Assembly (NCBI RefSeq): GCF_019599275.1
Contig: NZ_JAHZTD010000004.1
Span: forward strand, 62,001-126,000
Direction of reading: 5' to 3'
Source of the DNA: Hymenobacter sp. HSC-4F20
Lineage (GTDB): Bacteria; Bacteroidota; Bacteroidia; Cytophagales; Hymenobacteraceae
DNA: 64,000 nucleotides
The notes beneath the pieces were generated by a model. It searched no databases. It saw only the letters and a program-made list of their open reading frames with translations, and was not told the origin of the DNA. The first letter of the stretch is position 1. Each line of letters begins with the position of its first letter. A program made the translations under genes and the position numbers. Shown here piece by piece: positions 44,963-55,793 of the stretch.

Positions 44963-46390
44963 TTAGAAGCGGAAGTAGATGAAGGGGTTAAAGGAGCTGC
45001 CCACAATGTAGCCCATGCTCAAGAGCAGTAGCAGGGCCGTGACGGCGGTGAGCCCGGCGGCGGCCCGGGTGGAGAAATGCGAGGCGGCCAGCGTCCGGAT
45101 TTCCCACCGCTCGATGCGGGGTAGCGCGGCCATGAAGGAGAAAAGGGCCGCGGCCGCCAACGTAAACCAGAACTCGCGGGTGTAGTAGGGCAGGCCCGCG
45201 GCAACATCGGCCCCCAGGCCCAGCATGCGGCTGACATATGCTAATGCGCCCGCCAGTGTCTCGGCCCGGAACAGCACCCAGCCAACTACCGTGATAAGGA
45301 AAGTAGGAATTATACTCAGGGCGCCCGCTCTGCGGTAAAGTCGCAGCAGAAACAGCCGGTCCAGCACCAGAAACAGGCCGTGGTAGGCTCCCCAGGCAAT
45401 AAAATTCCAGGCTGCACCGTGCCAGAAGCCCGAGAGGATAAACACCGTCCAGAGGTTGACGTAGAGACGGGCGGGCTTCACGCGGTTACCGCCCAGCGGA
45501 ATGTAAAGGTAGTCGCGCATCCAGCGGCCCAGCGTAATGTGCCACCGCTGCCAAAACTCCGTAATGCTGCGCGAGATATAGGGGTTATTAAAGTTTTCGG
45601 GAAACTGAAAGCCCATCAGCCGCCCCAGCCCGATGGCCATATCGGAGTAGCCAGAGAAGTCGAAATAAATCTGGAAAGTGTAGGCCACGGCCCCAAGCCA
45701 GGCCTGGGCTACCGGCAGTTGCTCGGGCGGCAGGTTGAAAATAGCATCGGCCTGCTCTCCTAGCAGGTTGGCAATGAGCACTTTCTTGGCTAGGCCCACC
45801 ATAAACCGGAACAAGCCGGCCAGCTTCTGATCCACCGTGTCGAAGGCGGTGCGGTCGGTGAGCTGGTCAGCTATTTCGTGGAAGCGCACAATGGGCCCTG
45901 CTATCATCTTGGGAAACAGCATGATGTAGAGCAGGAAGTCCCAGAAACTGCGCAGCGGCTTGTTCACGCCGCGGTACACGTCGATGGTGTAGGTAAGCTT
46001 TTCAAAGGTGAAAAACGAAATGCCGATGGGCAGCACCACCTTCTCCCAAGTGAGGGCCGGACCGCCCACGGCCTGCCCCACGGCACTCACGTTTTCGAGA
46101 AAGAAGTTGGCATACTTGAAATAAAATAGCATTGCCACGTTCAGGACAATGCTCATAATCAAATAGATGCGCTTCTGCCAGTTCTGGGCCCGATCCATGA
46201 ACCGAATCAGGACGAAGTTGATGACCACAGAGGCCAGAAACAGGGCTAAAAAGTTGAGCCCGCCCCACGCGTAAAACAGCAGGCTGGCTACCAGGGCTAC
46301 GGCGTTTTTCAGCCGGGTAGGGGCCAGGAAGTAGGCTAGCAGAAAACCCGGCAGAAAATAAAATAGAAACAGCGTACTGCTAAAAACCAT
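44963..46390 (-). CDS. MBOAT-family O-acyltransferase (AlgI-like)
   Basis: Encodes 475 aa with about ten or more transmembrane segments. MBOAT hallmarks are 'LPIGISFFTFEKLTYTIDVY', 'FDFSGYSDMAIGLGRLMGF', 'ENFNNPYISRSITEFWQRWH', 'WMRDYLYIPLGGNRV' and the invariant His324 and His337 in 'SGFWHGAAWNFIAWGAYHG'. AlgI-type proteins pass acetyl groups across the inner membrane for polysaccharide O-acetylation by AlgX/AlgJ-type partners, two of which are encoded 0.8-3.3 kb upstream. The ATG at 46388-46390 ('MVFSSTLFLFYFL') is preferred to an in-frame TTG three codons earlier. The modified polymer is unknown. Confidence 0.93.
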   Translation of the reverse strand: MVFSSTLFLFYFLPGFLLAYFLAPTRLKNAVALVASLLFYAWGGLNFLALFLASVVINFVLIRFMDRAQNWQKRIYLIMSIVLNVAMLFYFKYANFFLENVSAVGQAVGGPALTWEKVVLPIGISFFTFEKLTYTIDVYRGVNKPLRSFWDFLLYIMLFPKMIAGPIVRFHEIADQLTDRTAFDTVDQKLAGLFRFMVGLAKKVLIANLLGEQADAIFNLPPEQLPVAQAWLGAVAYTFQIYFDFSGYSDMAIGLGRLMGFQFPENFNNPYISRSITEFWQRWHITLGRWMRDYLYIPLGGNRVKPARLYVNLWTVFILSGFWHGAAWNFIAWGAYHGLFLVLDRLFLLRLYRRAGALSIIPTFLITVVGWVLFRAETLAGALAYVSRMLGLGADVAAGLPYYTREFWFTLAAAALFSFMAALPRIERWEIRTLAASHFSTRAAAGLTAVTALLLLLSMGYIVGSSFNPFIYFRF

Positions 46391-46516
46391 GCGCGGCAAC
46401 GTAAGAATTCAGCACAAGGTAGTAAGCCGGCCAGTATTCTCGTAAGCACCAGATGCGCAAGCTCCGCACGTTGTTCCAAGACCAGTGCTGAAGCAAACCG
46501 GTGAGCAGTAGCCGGG

Positions 46517-46768
46517 CTAGCAGTAGTTGCGCAGCTCTTTGTCGTCTACGGCCACCAGGGCGTCGAGGCGCAGCTCAAAGCCGTCGGAGAGGCGCAGGTA
46601 TTCTACTTTGTCCCGGATGAAAAGGTCTTGGATGGTGCCCCGGTACGTGCTCGGGGGCGTGTCCGGCTGGGTGCGGTACGTAAGGGTGCAGGGCTGGCCG
46701 GTAGTGGCCCGGGCTTCCAGCTCGTCGTAGAAGGAGCAGCTGATGGGGCGGTAGGCGGAGTCTGACAT
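46517..46768 (-). CDS. Rof-like (Rho-binding antiterminator family) protein
   Basis: Encodes 83 aa. The layout matches E. coli Rof (YaeO), which binds Rho and blocks termination: 'YRPISCSFYDELEARATTG' (Y-x-P-I-x-C-x-x-Y-D-x-L-E), a central 'YRGTIQDLFIRDKVEYLRLS' and 'FELRLDALVAVDD'. A small Sm-like beta-barrel is expected. The ATG at 46766-46768 is used; the open frame continues 370 bases upstream through the neighbouring gene and is not coding there. It lies between the MBOAT gene and a second Rof-like gene, all on -. Regulation of this locus by Rho antagonism is inference. Confidence 0.8.
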   Translation of the reverse strand: MSDSAYRPISCSFYDELEARATTGQPCTLTYRTQPDTPPSTYRGTIQDLFIRDKVEYLRLSDGFELRLDALVAVDDKELRNYC

Positions 46769-46833
46769 GGAGTAGGAAAAAGATGCCTTCTTCTTACGGC
46801 AAAACCGCCCGGACAGGTTAATGACCAGGGACG

Positions 46834-47076
46834 CTACGCCGCCAGGCGGTGCCCGTTTACGGCTACCAGCCAGTCGAGGCGCAACTCGCAGCCGCTGGCC
46901 AGGCATAGGTAGTCGACCTGCGCCCGCCGGAGTACACCCACTAGGCTGCCGCACACGCTGAACTCGGCGGAGGTGCCGGGCATCCGGTACACCAGCCGGC
47001 AATGCTGGTCGGGCCCAATCAGCTCTTGAAGCTCGGTGGGCAACCTGCAGGAAGCAAGGGGCTGAAAGGCAGACAT
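46834..47076 (-). CDS. Second Rof-like small protein, diverged
   Basis: Encodes 80 aa that align along their length with the neighbouring 83-aa protein: 'FQPLASCRLPTELQELIG', 'HCRLVYRMPG', 'GSLVGVLRRAQVDYLCLASG' and 'CELRLDWLVAVNG'. The acidic tyrosine-aspartate element of the first copy ('SFYDELEA') is replaced by 'RLPTELQE', so Rho binding may be weaker or changed. It carries four cysteines. It is 65 bases upstream of the first copy and the two look like a tandem duplication. The start at 47074-47076 gives a complete domain. Confidence 0.72.
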   Translation of the reverse strand: MSAFQPLASCRLPTELQELIGPDQHCRLVYRMPGTSAEFSVCGSLVGVLRRAQVDYLCLASGCELRLDWLVAVNGHRLAA

Positions 47077-47186
47077 AGCAGGCTGAACGAATTGAGCAGT
47101 AAAAAGATGTGCTAGTTCCTATGTTCTTACGATAAGACAATACAGTCTGGTTTGGCTACCGTAACTGCGGTGGGTTGCTTCCCTGC

Positions 47187-48374
47187 TCACCGCCGCCAGC
47201 CCGCGGCACCGGCTGGCTGGCAAAAGATGTCGTAGGCGCTGGCGCTGAAGCCACTATCAAAGGTGCGCAGGTTGTGCTGGGCAAAGAGCAGGAGCACTAC
47301 CTGCTGCTGCAGTATCTCAGCGCGGCGGTCCAGGGGGCGCTCCACCGGCGGCCCTCCCGGCTGGGTGGGGTTGCCAGGGACCACGGCCTTGTTGTAGTAC
47401 CAGTAGGGTACCGGACTGCTAAACAAACTGGGCAGGTAGGGGTAAAACCCGATCAGGCTCCAGCCAAAGCTATCGGCCACCAGCAGCAGCCGGGGCTTGC
47501 GTTGGCCGGGGGCCGGCGGGGCAAAGCGTACGCGGGGGTAAGCCATCTGAAAGGGAGCTGGCTGCACCAGCAGATTCAGGGCGCTGGCAATATCGGCGTC
47601 GGTGACGCGGGCGGTAGGCAGCACGTCGCGGCCTGTTACTGTGTAGGTAGGCAAGTGCAGGTGGCCGCGCTGGGCAATGTAGCGCAGCAGCGTGTCGGCG
47701 GCCAGGGTAATACCATAGCCGCTCCAGTGAATACCGCCCCGCGGGAACAGGGGGTAGGCGGCCGTGTCTTTCCACTGCTGAAAGAGGGCGGCCAAATCAA
47801 CCAGGTTGATGCCCTGAGCGTGCATTTCGCGGGCGTAGGCGGCGTAGTTAGTTTGGCCGCGGGGCTGCTGCCGGAAATAGGCGGGGAGGTAGTCGGGGTA
47901 GAAACTGGCTTTATCGGGCGCAATGGCAAACACCAGCAAAATACGCCGGTGGGCCAGCGTATCCTGCACGGCCCGGAGCCGGCGCACGTTGCGGCGCACC
48001 TCGGGCCAGCCCCGAAAATCCTGCCCCAGATACGCACGGATGGGCTCCTGGGCAAACAGCATCCCTTCTTCTCCCACCAGCACGTCGCGGGCGTGCCCCG
48101 TGCGGAAAAGCGAGTACGCCAGCTGGTTGCGCAGCCGGATAAAGGCCCCCCGAAAGCCCACGTGCCCCGCCGCGTACTGCTCCAGGGCCGGTTGGTAACT
48201 GCCCCGCAGCAGGCTGTCAACCGTGAAAATAGGCCGGGGCGGCCTCACCCCGTAGCCCGCCAGCCCAGGAATAGGCACAAGCGTAAAGGCTGTTTGCAGC
48301 GCGGGCAGCACCAGGGCCGCCAGCAGCAGCCCCAGTAGTACGCGCTTAAGCGACGGAAAAGCAGCGGGCGTCAC
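47187..48374 (-). CDS. AlgX/AlgJ-like SGNH acetyltransferase (copy 1)
   Basis: Encodes 395 aa. One N-terminal hydrophobic segment ('VLLGLLLAALVLPALQTAF') anchors or exports it. The SGNH-like domain has 'NQLAYSLFRTGHARDVLVGE' and 'GMLFAQEPIRAYLG', the histidine motif 'GGIHWSGYG' (His216) and the nucleophile region 'LLLVADSFGWSL' (Ser302). Such proteins attach the acetyl group supplied by the MBOAT protein to an exported polysaccharide. Classical AlgX/AlgJ have Asp two residues before the His; here it is Gly. It is about 35% identical by eye to the next gene. Confidence 0.82.
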   Translation of the reverse strand: MTPAAFPSLKRVLLGLLLAALVLPALQTAFTLVPIPGLAGYGVRPPRPIFTVDSLLRGSYQPALEQYAAGHVGFRGAFIRLRNQLAYSLFRTGHARDVLVGEEGMLFAQEPIRAYLGQDFRGWPEVRRNVRRLRAVQDTLAHRRILLVFAIAPDKASFYPDYLPAYFRQQPRGQTNYAAYAREMHAQGINLVDLAALFQQWKDTAAYPLFPRGGIHWSGYGITLAADTLLRYIAQRGHLHLPTYTVTGRDVLPTARVTDADIASALNLLVQPAPFQMAYPRVRFAPPAPGQRKPRLLLVADSFGWSLIGFYPYLPSLFSSPVPYWYYNKAVVPGNPTQPGGPPVERPLDRRAEILQQQVVLLLFAQHNLRTFDSGFSASAYDIFCQPAGAAGWRR

Positions 48375-48426
48375 GGGCTAGGGGGTAAGGGGTAGGGCCA
48401 CGGGCGCGGCCAAGGCGCCAGCTAGC

Positions 48427-49725
48427 TTACCGTTGCCGGTCGTATTCGGCGGCGGCTTGCTCGTGCAGGCGCTGGGTAAAGTGCTCCGGGTCCTTGGCCA
48501 TTTCCTCCCAGTTAGCGTGCTCCGCTTTCTTTTTAGCCAGCGAATCGATGCGGGCGTTATCCAGGGCCGTGAGCGGGTGGTAGAGGTTGAACACCTGCTC
48601 CGTGAAGCCAAACTCCCGGGCCGTAAGGTTGTGCTCCGTCAGCAGCAGCACCACCACCTGGCGGGATTCCAGCTGCTGCCGCAGGTCGAGCTGCTCGCGC
48701 TTCACCCCGGGCTCCTCGTGCTGGTAAGAGTCGGGCAGAAACACGGTTTTGTTGTAGTACCAGAACCGGGAGGCCGGGGCAAAGGCGTGCTGCAGAAAGG
48801 GGGAGAAAAACATCAGACCCCACGCAAAACTGTCGCCTACCAGCAAGAGGTTCGGGCGCTTTTCGCCGGGCCGGGCGGGGGCAGGCCTCAGCCGCGGGTA
48901 CACCGAAGCCGCCCCTTCCGGCGGGCTGAGCAGGTTCATGGGCTTGCTCAGGTCATCGTCAAAGCCGATCAGCGAGTCGGTGGTGATGCGCGGCGGCCCA
49001 ATGGGGCGCAGGCGCGGCACGGGCGCGTGCACGAGGGCTTCCACCCGGCCCAGCAGGGTGTCGGCGGCGAGCTGGGCTCCGTAGGCGCTCCAGTGCGTGC
49101 CCCCCCACGGAAACAGGGGGTAGCGGGCCGTGTCTTTCCAGGCGAGAAACAGCGGGGTACAGTTGAGCAGTGCTACCTGCTGGCGCTGCATTTCGGCCAT
49201 AAACCGCTCGTAGTTAGAGCCGCCCGGGCGCGGGCGCGGTAAATAGTCGGGCAGCAGTTCGGGCAGGTGGCGGGCCTTGTTGGGGGCCATAACAAATAAC
49301 AGGGGAATGCCCCGGGCCGCTAAGTCTTGCTGCACCTGCCGCAGGCGCCGCACCCGAAAGGCTACCTCTTCCCGGCTGATGGTATCTACGCCGAGGTACG
49401 TATTTACCGGCTCGGGCTGAAAAATCATGCCCTGCCGGCCAATCATGGCGTAAGAGTAATGGGAAACCTGAAACAGGGAGTAGGCCAGCTGGTTGCGCAC
49501 CTGAATAGCCCAGGTTCGTAGGCCCAGCCGGTCTTCCAGGTAACGCTCCAGCTCCGGTTGATAGCTGTTGGCTAGTAAGTTACCCGTACTGAAATTGGGA
49601 TGAGGCGAGAGGCTGTAATTGCCTGCCAGCGCCGGCTCCGGCAGCACCCTGAATTTAGCCTGCAGGGCCGGCACGAGTAGGAGAAGCAGCAGCGTCCCCA
49701 GCAGTAGCAGCTTTACTTGGCGCAT
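48427..49725 (-). CDS. AlgX/AlgJ-like SGNH acetyltransferase (copy 2)
   Basis: Encodes 432 aa. An N-terminal membrane segment ('LLLLGTLLLLLLVPALQAKF') precedes an SGNH-like domain that parallels copy 1: 'RNQLAYSLFQVSHYSYAMIG', 'GMIFQPEPVNTYLGVDTIS', 'LFVMAPNKARHLPELLPDYL', 'GGTHWSAYG' (His211) and 'NLLLVGDSFAWGLMF' (Ser299). It is longer than copy 1 by a charged C-terminal tail ('LAKKKAEHANWEEMAKDPEH'). It is followed 52 bases later by copy 1, so probably co-transcribed with it. The start at 49725 begins the membrane segment. Confidence 0.82.
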   Translation of the reverse strand: MRQVKLLLLGTLLLLLLVPALQAKFRVLPEPALAGNYSLSPHPNFSTGNLLANSYQPELERYLEDRLGLRTWAIQVRNQLAYSLFQVSHYSYAMIGRQGMIFQPEPVNTYLGVDTISREEVAFRVRRLRQVQQDLAARGIPLLFVMAPNKARHLPELLPDYLPRPRPGGSNYERFMAEMQRQQVALLNCTPLFLAWKDTARYPLFPWGGTHWSAYGAQLAADTLLGRVEALVHAPVPRLRPIGPPRITTDSLIGFDDDLSKPMNLLSPPEGAASVYPRLRPAPARPGEKRPNLLLVGDSFAWGLMFFSPFLQHAFAPASRFWYYNKTVFLPDSYQHEEPGVKREQLDLRQQLESRQVVVLLLTEHNLTAREFGFTEQVFNLYHPLTALDNARIDSLAKKKAEHANWEEMAKDPEHFTQRLHEQAAAEYDRQR

Positions 49726-49962
49726 AGCAGCAAACGAGAAGCAGCGGGAAAAGCAGGCTGGCACCGGCCGCCCAGGTTTTGCCGCCGACAGGCCAGTAGG
49801 AAGCGAGGCGGAAGTAACAGATGGCTGAAAACCATGTAGTGCAACGTAAGCAGGCGGAATAAACGTCCCGAAAATACGGGTTTACCGGCTTACACAACGC
49901 GCACTGCCCCCGGCTTCCGGAGTCAGGAAACCGGGGGCAGTACCAGTTGGCCCTACGCGAGG

Positions 49963-50424
49963 CTACTGCTTGCCGTGGCCGTGGCCCTTGCCGTTGCCCT
50001 TGCCGGGGCCGCCGTAGCCCAGCTTTTTGGCCTGGCCGGGGGGTAAGCCCTTGCCATTTTCCAGGCGCTTTACTTGGCCCGGCGGCAGGCTGGCCGGGTA
50101 TAACTGCCGGTGGCGGCCGATAAGCGTCCAGGGTTGGGCCCCCACGTAATCAATGACTACCGGGTGGAAGGAGTTGGTAGAATACCCGTTGAGCGTAGTT
50201 AGCCGCGCCCACTTACCGTCGCGCTGCACCAGGTAGCGCTGGTCGCGCAGGTCGTAGTAGCCCCCCACTTCCGGGATGTAGTAGTACCGGGTGCCAGCGG
50301 GGACGGCCGGACCCCAGGAGGGCGGGTTTACGTTGATGGTAACCTGCGCCTCAGCGGAAGGGGCAAGGCCCAGGAGGGAAAGCGCTAGCAAACCCGATAA
50401 AGCGAATTTGGGGAGAAGCGTCAT
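49963..50424 (-). CDS. Secreted YYYIPE-family protein (short copy)
   Basis: Encodes 153 aa. A signal peptide ends 'LAPSAEAQ'. The mature N-terminus 'VTINVNPPSWGPAV' and 'RYYYIPEVGGYYDLRDQRYL' match the paralogue upstream. 'SFHPVVIDYVGAQPWTLIGR' follows, then a Gly/Lys/His tail ('PGQAKKLGYGGPGKGNGKGH'). The conserved Tyr-rich core is common in Bacteroidetes hypothetical proteins; no function is known. The His/Gly tail could bind metal or sit in the cell wall (speculative). The start at 50424 begins the signal peptide. Confidence 0.72.
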   Translation of the reverse strand: MTLLPKFALSGLLALSLLGLAPSAEAQVTINVNPPSWGPAVPAGTRYYYIPEVGGYYDLRDQRYLVQRDGKWARLTTLNGYSTNSFHPVVIDYVGAQPWTLIGRHRQLYPASLPPGQVKRLENGKGLPPGQAKKLGYGGPGKGNGKGHGHGKQ

Positions 50425-50561
50425 GGGGTATGAAAGTTGGTGAACAGGGTAGGAACAGGAACTGCGTGGCAAGAACGGAGCCAAAGCGCGGAGCTACCGG
50501 GGCAACTGGTCTGGTGAGGCGTGCACGGGATGCCCCTGTGCGAGGGTGAAGCACCAGCAAA

Positions 50562-50590
50562 AAGGCCTTCTACGGTAAGTAGAAGGCCTT
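50562..50590 (-). terminator. Intrinsic terminator between the two YYYIPE genes
   Basis: A 12-bp stem (50562-50573 with 50579-50590) and 5-nt loop, with a T tract on the - strand, just after the longer copy. The two genes are therefore transcribed separately. Confidence 0.75.
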
Positions 50591-50609
50591 GTGTTGTACC
50601 TCAGAAGCG

Positions 50610-51329
50610 CTACATCGTCCGACCCCGGCCGCGTCCCCCACCGTTGGGGTTTCCCGCCCCCGGGCTTTGGATGTTACCCGGGCTGGCGGGGCCGTTGTAT
50701 CCACCCCGATTATCGTTTCGGTCGTAGCCGCCGCGGTTGTCGTTGCGCTCATCCCGGCCGCCGTAGTTGCCCTGGTTGGGGCGGTTGTCGTCGCGGCGAC
50801 CATCATAGCCACCACCGTAGCTGCCGCGGTAGTCCCGGTTATCCCGGTAGTCGCCGCGGGCGTAGCCCCCGTTGGGATACGGGTGGTTATAGTAGCCGCC
50901 GGGGCCGTAGGTGGGGCGGGGCGCTACCACGTACCCGCGACCGGGCCAGTTCGCTCCGTAGTAGCGGCCGGGCTGCACACCCCACCGGTCGCAGTAGGCG
51001 CGGTGGTCGCGCAGGTAGCCCCAGGGCTGCCGGCCGATGTACTGCACCACTACGGGGTGGAAGAAGCGCGGGTCGTAGCCAGCGTACATGCGCGGCAACA
51101 CCGGCGAGCTAACCCAGGCCCCGTACATAGGGTCGAAGAACAAGTACGTCTGGGAGTACAGGTCGTAGTAGCCGTCTATTTCCGGGATATAGTAGTACTG
51201 CACGTTAGGGCCCACGGCAGGCCCCCAGGACGGTACGTTCACGTTGATCTGCACTTGCGCCTGCGCGCTGCCACTGTGTAGCAGCAGCCCCAGAGCCAAG
51301 ACCAGACCCGATTTGAGCAAGGTTTTCAT
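50610..51329 (-). CDS. Secreted YYYIPE-family protein (long copy, Asp/Arg/Gly-rich tail)
   Basis: Encodes 239 aa. The signal peptide is 'KSGLVLALGLLLHSGSAQAQ'. The core 'VQINVNVPSWGPAVGPNVQY', 'YYYIPEIDGYYDLYSQTYLF' and 'FFHPVVVQYIGRQPWGYLRD' is shared with the downstream copy. From residue about 130 the tail is Gly/Tyr/Asn/Arg-rich, with repeats such as 'GGYDRNDNRGGYN' and 'GDYRDNRDYRGSYGGG', likely disordered. Function is unknown; the extracellular location is inferred from the signal. The start at 51329 begins the signal peptide. Confidence 0.72.
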   Translation of the reverse strand: MKTLLKSGLVLALGLLLHSGSAQAQVQINVNVPSWGPAVGPNVQYYYIPEIDGYYDLYSQTYLFFDPMYGAWVSSPVLPRMYAGYDPRFFHPVVVQYIGRQPWGYLRDHRAYCDRWGVQPGRYYGANWPGRGYVVAPRPTYGPGGYYNHPYPNGGYARGDYRDNRDYRGSYGGGYDGRRDDNRPNQGNYGGRDERNDNRGGYDRNDNRGGYNGPASPGNIQSPGAGNPNGGGRGRGRTM

Positions 51330-51560
51330 ACGAGCAAAAAGCAAAAGGGAGATGCACAGCACTAACGCAAAAGCCGCACCACAATTCACGGCTTAGACGG
51401 AAATCGGGCCATTGGTTTAAAAAGAAGTTTCGCCCCGTACGGGACATTTCGCCAGGGGTGCGTGTTATAGCCCATCTGCCTGCTTTTCAGCATCAGCTGC
51501 TCCCCACTCATCTGGTTACCAGATCAACTACCCGGGGTAGCCGTTGGGGCCTGATTTGCG

Positions 51561-51568
51561 TACCTTTG
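51561..51568 (+). promoter_or_regulatory. -7 motif TACCTTTG upstream of uvrA
   Basis: Exact TAnnTTTG match 24 bases before the chosen uvrA ATG. It lies inside the longer open frame, which argues for the shorter start. No SOS box was recognised. Confidence 0.5.
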
Positions 51569-51592
51569 CAGACTTATCCGCTTCGCTGCTGC

Positions 51593-54730
<3,138 letters not shown>

Positions 54731-54762
54731 CCCCGGTGCGCCAGCCAGAACCGCATACATAC

Positions 54763-54796
54763 TAAGAGGCCGCCCCAGCAGTGGGGCGGCCTCTTA
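54763..54796. terminator. Intrinsic terminator between uvrA and a DUF4142 gene
   Basis: A 15-bp perfect stem (54763-54777 with 54782-54796) and a 4-nt loop, between convergent genes. Confidence 0.85.
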
Positions 54797-54821
54797 CCTT
54801 ATAAAGGAAATGCAGTGTCGC

Positions 54822-55475
54822 TTACATCGAGCCAGCACCGCCGCCGGCGTGCTGCTTGAACATGGCCAGGTGCGCCTGTACTACGGGGGTAGTTTTGGTG
54901 ATGAACCCTTGCAGATCAGCATCCTGGGTCATTTGCTTGTGCGCCACCATGGTGTTTACCGTTTTCTGGTGGTCCAGCAGCATTTGCGCCATGTACTTGG
55001 TTTCAAACTCCTTGCCCGACAGATTCTGCATCTGGGCAGCAATGGCTTTGTGCTCCGCGTCCATATCAGTAGGCAGCGTCACGCCTTTCTTTTGGGCAAT
55101 GGGCTTCAGGTCAGCCGTTGACTTGGTGTGGTCGGTAATCATTTTGTTAGCGTGGTCTTTTACCATGCCCGTCACACCTTTTTCCAGCGCCAGCTTGCTC
55201 AGCTGAATCTCGTTCTGGTCGCTGTGGGCAGCCGACATCATGAACTCAGGATCAGTGGAGTGCGGCGCCGTAGGGCCGTCCGTGGCCATAGCAGCCGAAG
55301 TGTCAGACGAGGGCATGGTAGCCGATGAGGCCATAGCCGTGTCGGACGTGGTGCTGGTGGAGCTTTCGGTGCTGGAGGTAGCGCCTTCCGTGCTTGTGGT
55401 TTCGGTGCCGGAGTTGCTGCAGGCTCCCAGGCTTAGCAAGCCAATGCAGGAGGCGGATAACAGAATACGTTTCAT
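54822..55475 (-). CDS. DUF4142 lipoprotein
   Basis: Encodes 217 aa. The signal 'LLSASCIGLLSLGACSNSG' has a lipobox Cys. A Ser/Thr-rich linker (residues about 20-70) leads to a helical DUF4142 (ferritin-like four-helix) domain: 'FMMSAAHSDQNEIQLSKLAL', 'MVKDHANKMITDHTKSTADL', 'YMAQMLLDHQKTVNTMVAHK' and 'QGFITKTTPVVQAHLAMFKQ'. The family is widespread in envelope proteins of Bacteroidetes and Proteobacteria; its biochemical role is not established. It is first listed of three small - strand envelope genes. The start at 55475 begins the signal; the longer frame adds nine residues. Confidence 0.85.
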   Translation of the reverse strand: MKRILLSASCIGLLSLGACSNSGTETTSTEGATSSTESSTSTTSDTAMASSATMPSSDTSAAMATDGPTAPHSTDPEFMMSAAHSDQNEIQLSKLALEKGVTGMVKDHANKMITDHTKSTADLKPIAQKKGVTLPTDMDAEHKAIAAQMQNLSGKEFETKYMAQMLLDHQKTVNTMVAHKQMTQDADLQGFITKTTPVVQAHLAMFKQHAGGGAGSM

Positions 55476-55514
55476 CGGAGAAGGGTTGTGAGAGTGGAAC
55501 AAGTAGGGGAAGGG

Positions 55515-55754
55515 CTAGTGGGTAGCGCCAGTGGAGTCGGCAGCAGCGGCCGAGTCGGCGTTGGCCGTAACGGTTGGGCCGGCATTGTTGTCGATAACTA
55601 CGGCATCAGCCTGTACCCCAGCTTCATCGGCGGCTTTGTCCATGTCGCTTACGGCCTCGCCAGCAGTGCCATCGGTGCGTTTTTCGGCGTTGTTACAGCT
55701 GGCCAGCAGCAAGCCGGCGCCCAGAGTCAGGAAAGGAAGAAATCGGGTTTTCAT
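55515..55754 (-). CDS. Small Ala/Asp-rich lipoprotein, 79 aa
   Basis: The signal 'RFLPFLTLGAGLLLASCNNA' has a lipobox Cys (about 20), so the mature protein is only about 60 residues. It is acidic and Ala-rich ('EAVSDMDKAADEAGVQADAV', 'NADSAAAADSTGATH') with no fold recognised. It lies between the two DUF4142 genes on the same strand (39-40 bases from each), so the three are probably co-transcribed. It could be a spacer or accessory lipoprotein; this is inference. Confidence 0.65.
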   Translation of the reverse strand: MKTRFLPFLTLGAGLLLASCNNAEKRTDGTAGEAVSDMDKAADEAGVQADAVVIDNNAGPTVTANADSAAAADSTGATH

Positions 55755-55793
55755 CAGTGGTAGGAAAGAATGGAAAGAATAGAGCCGGAACGC

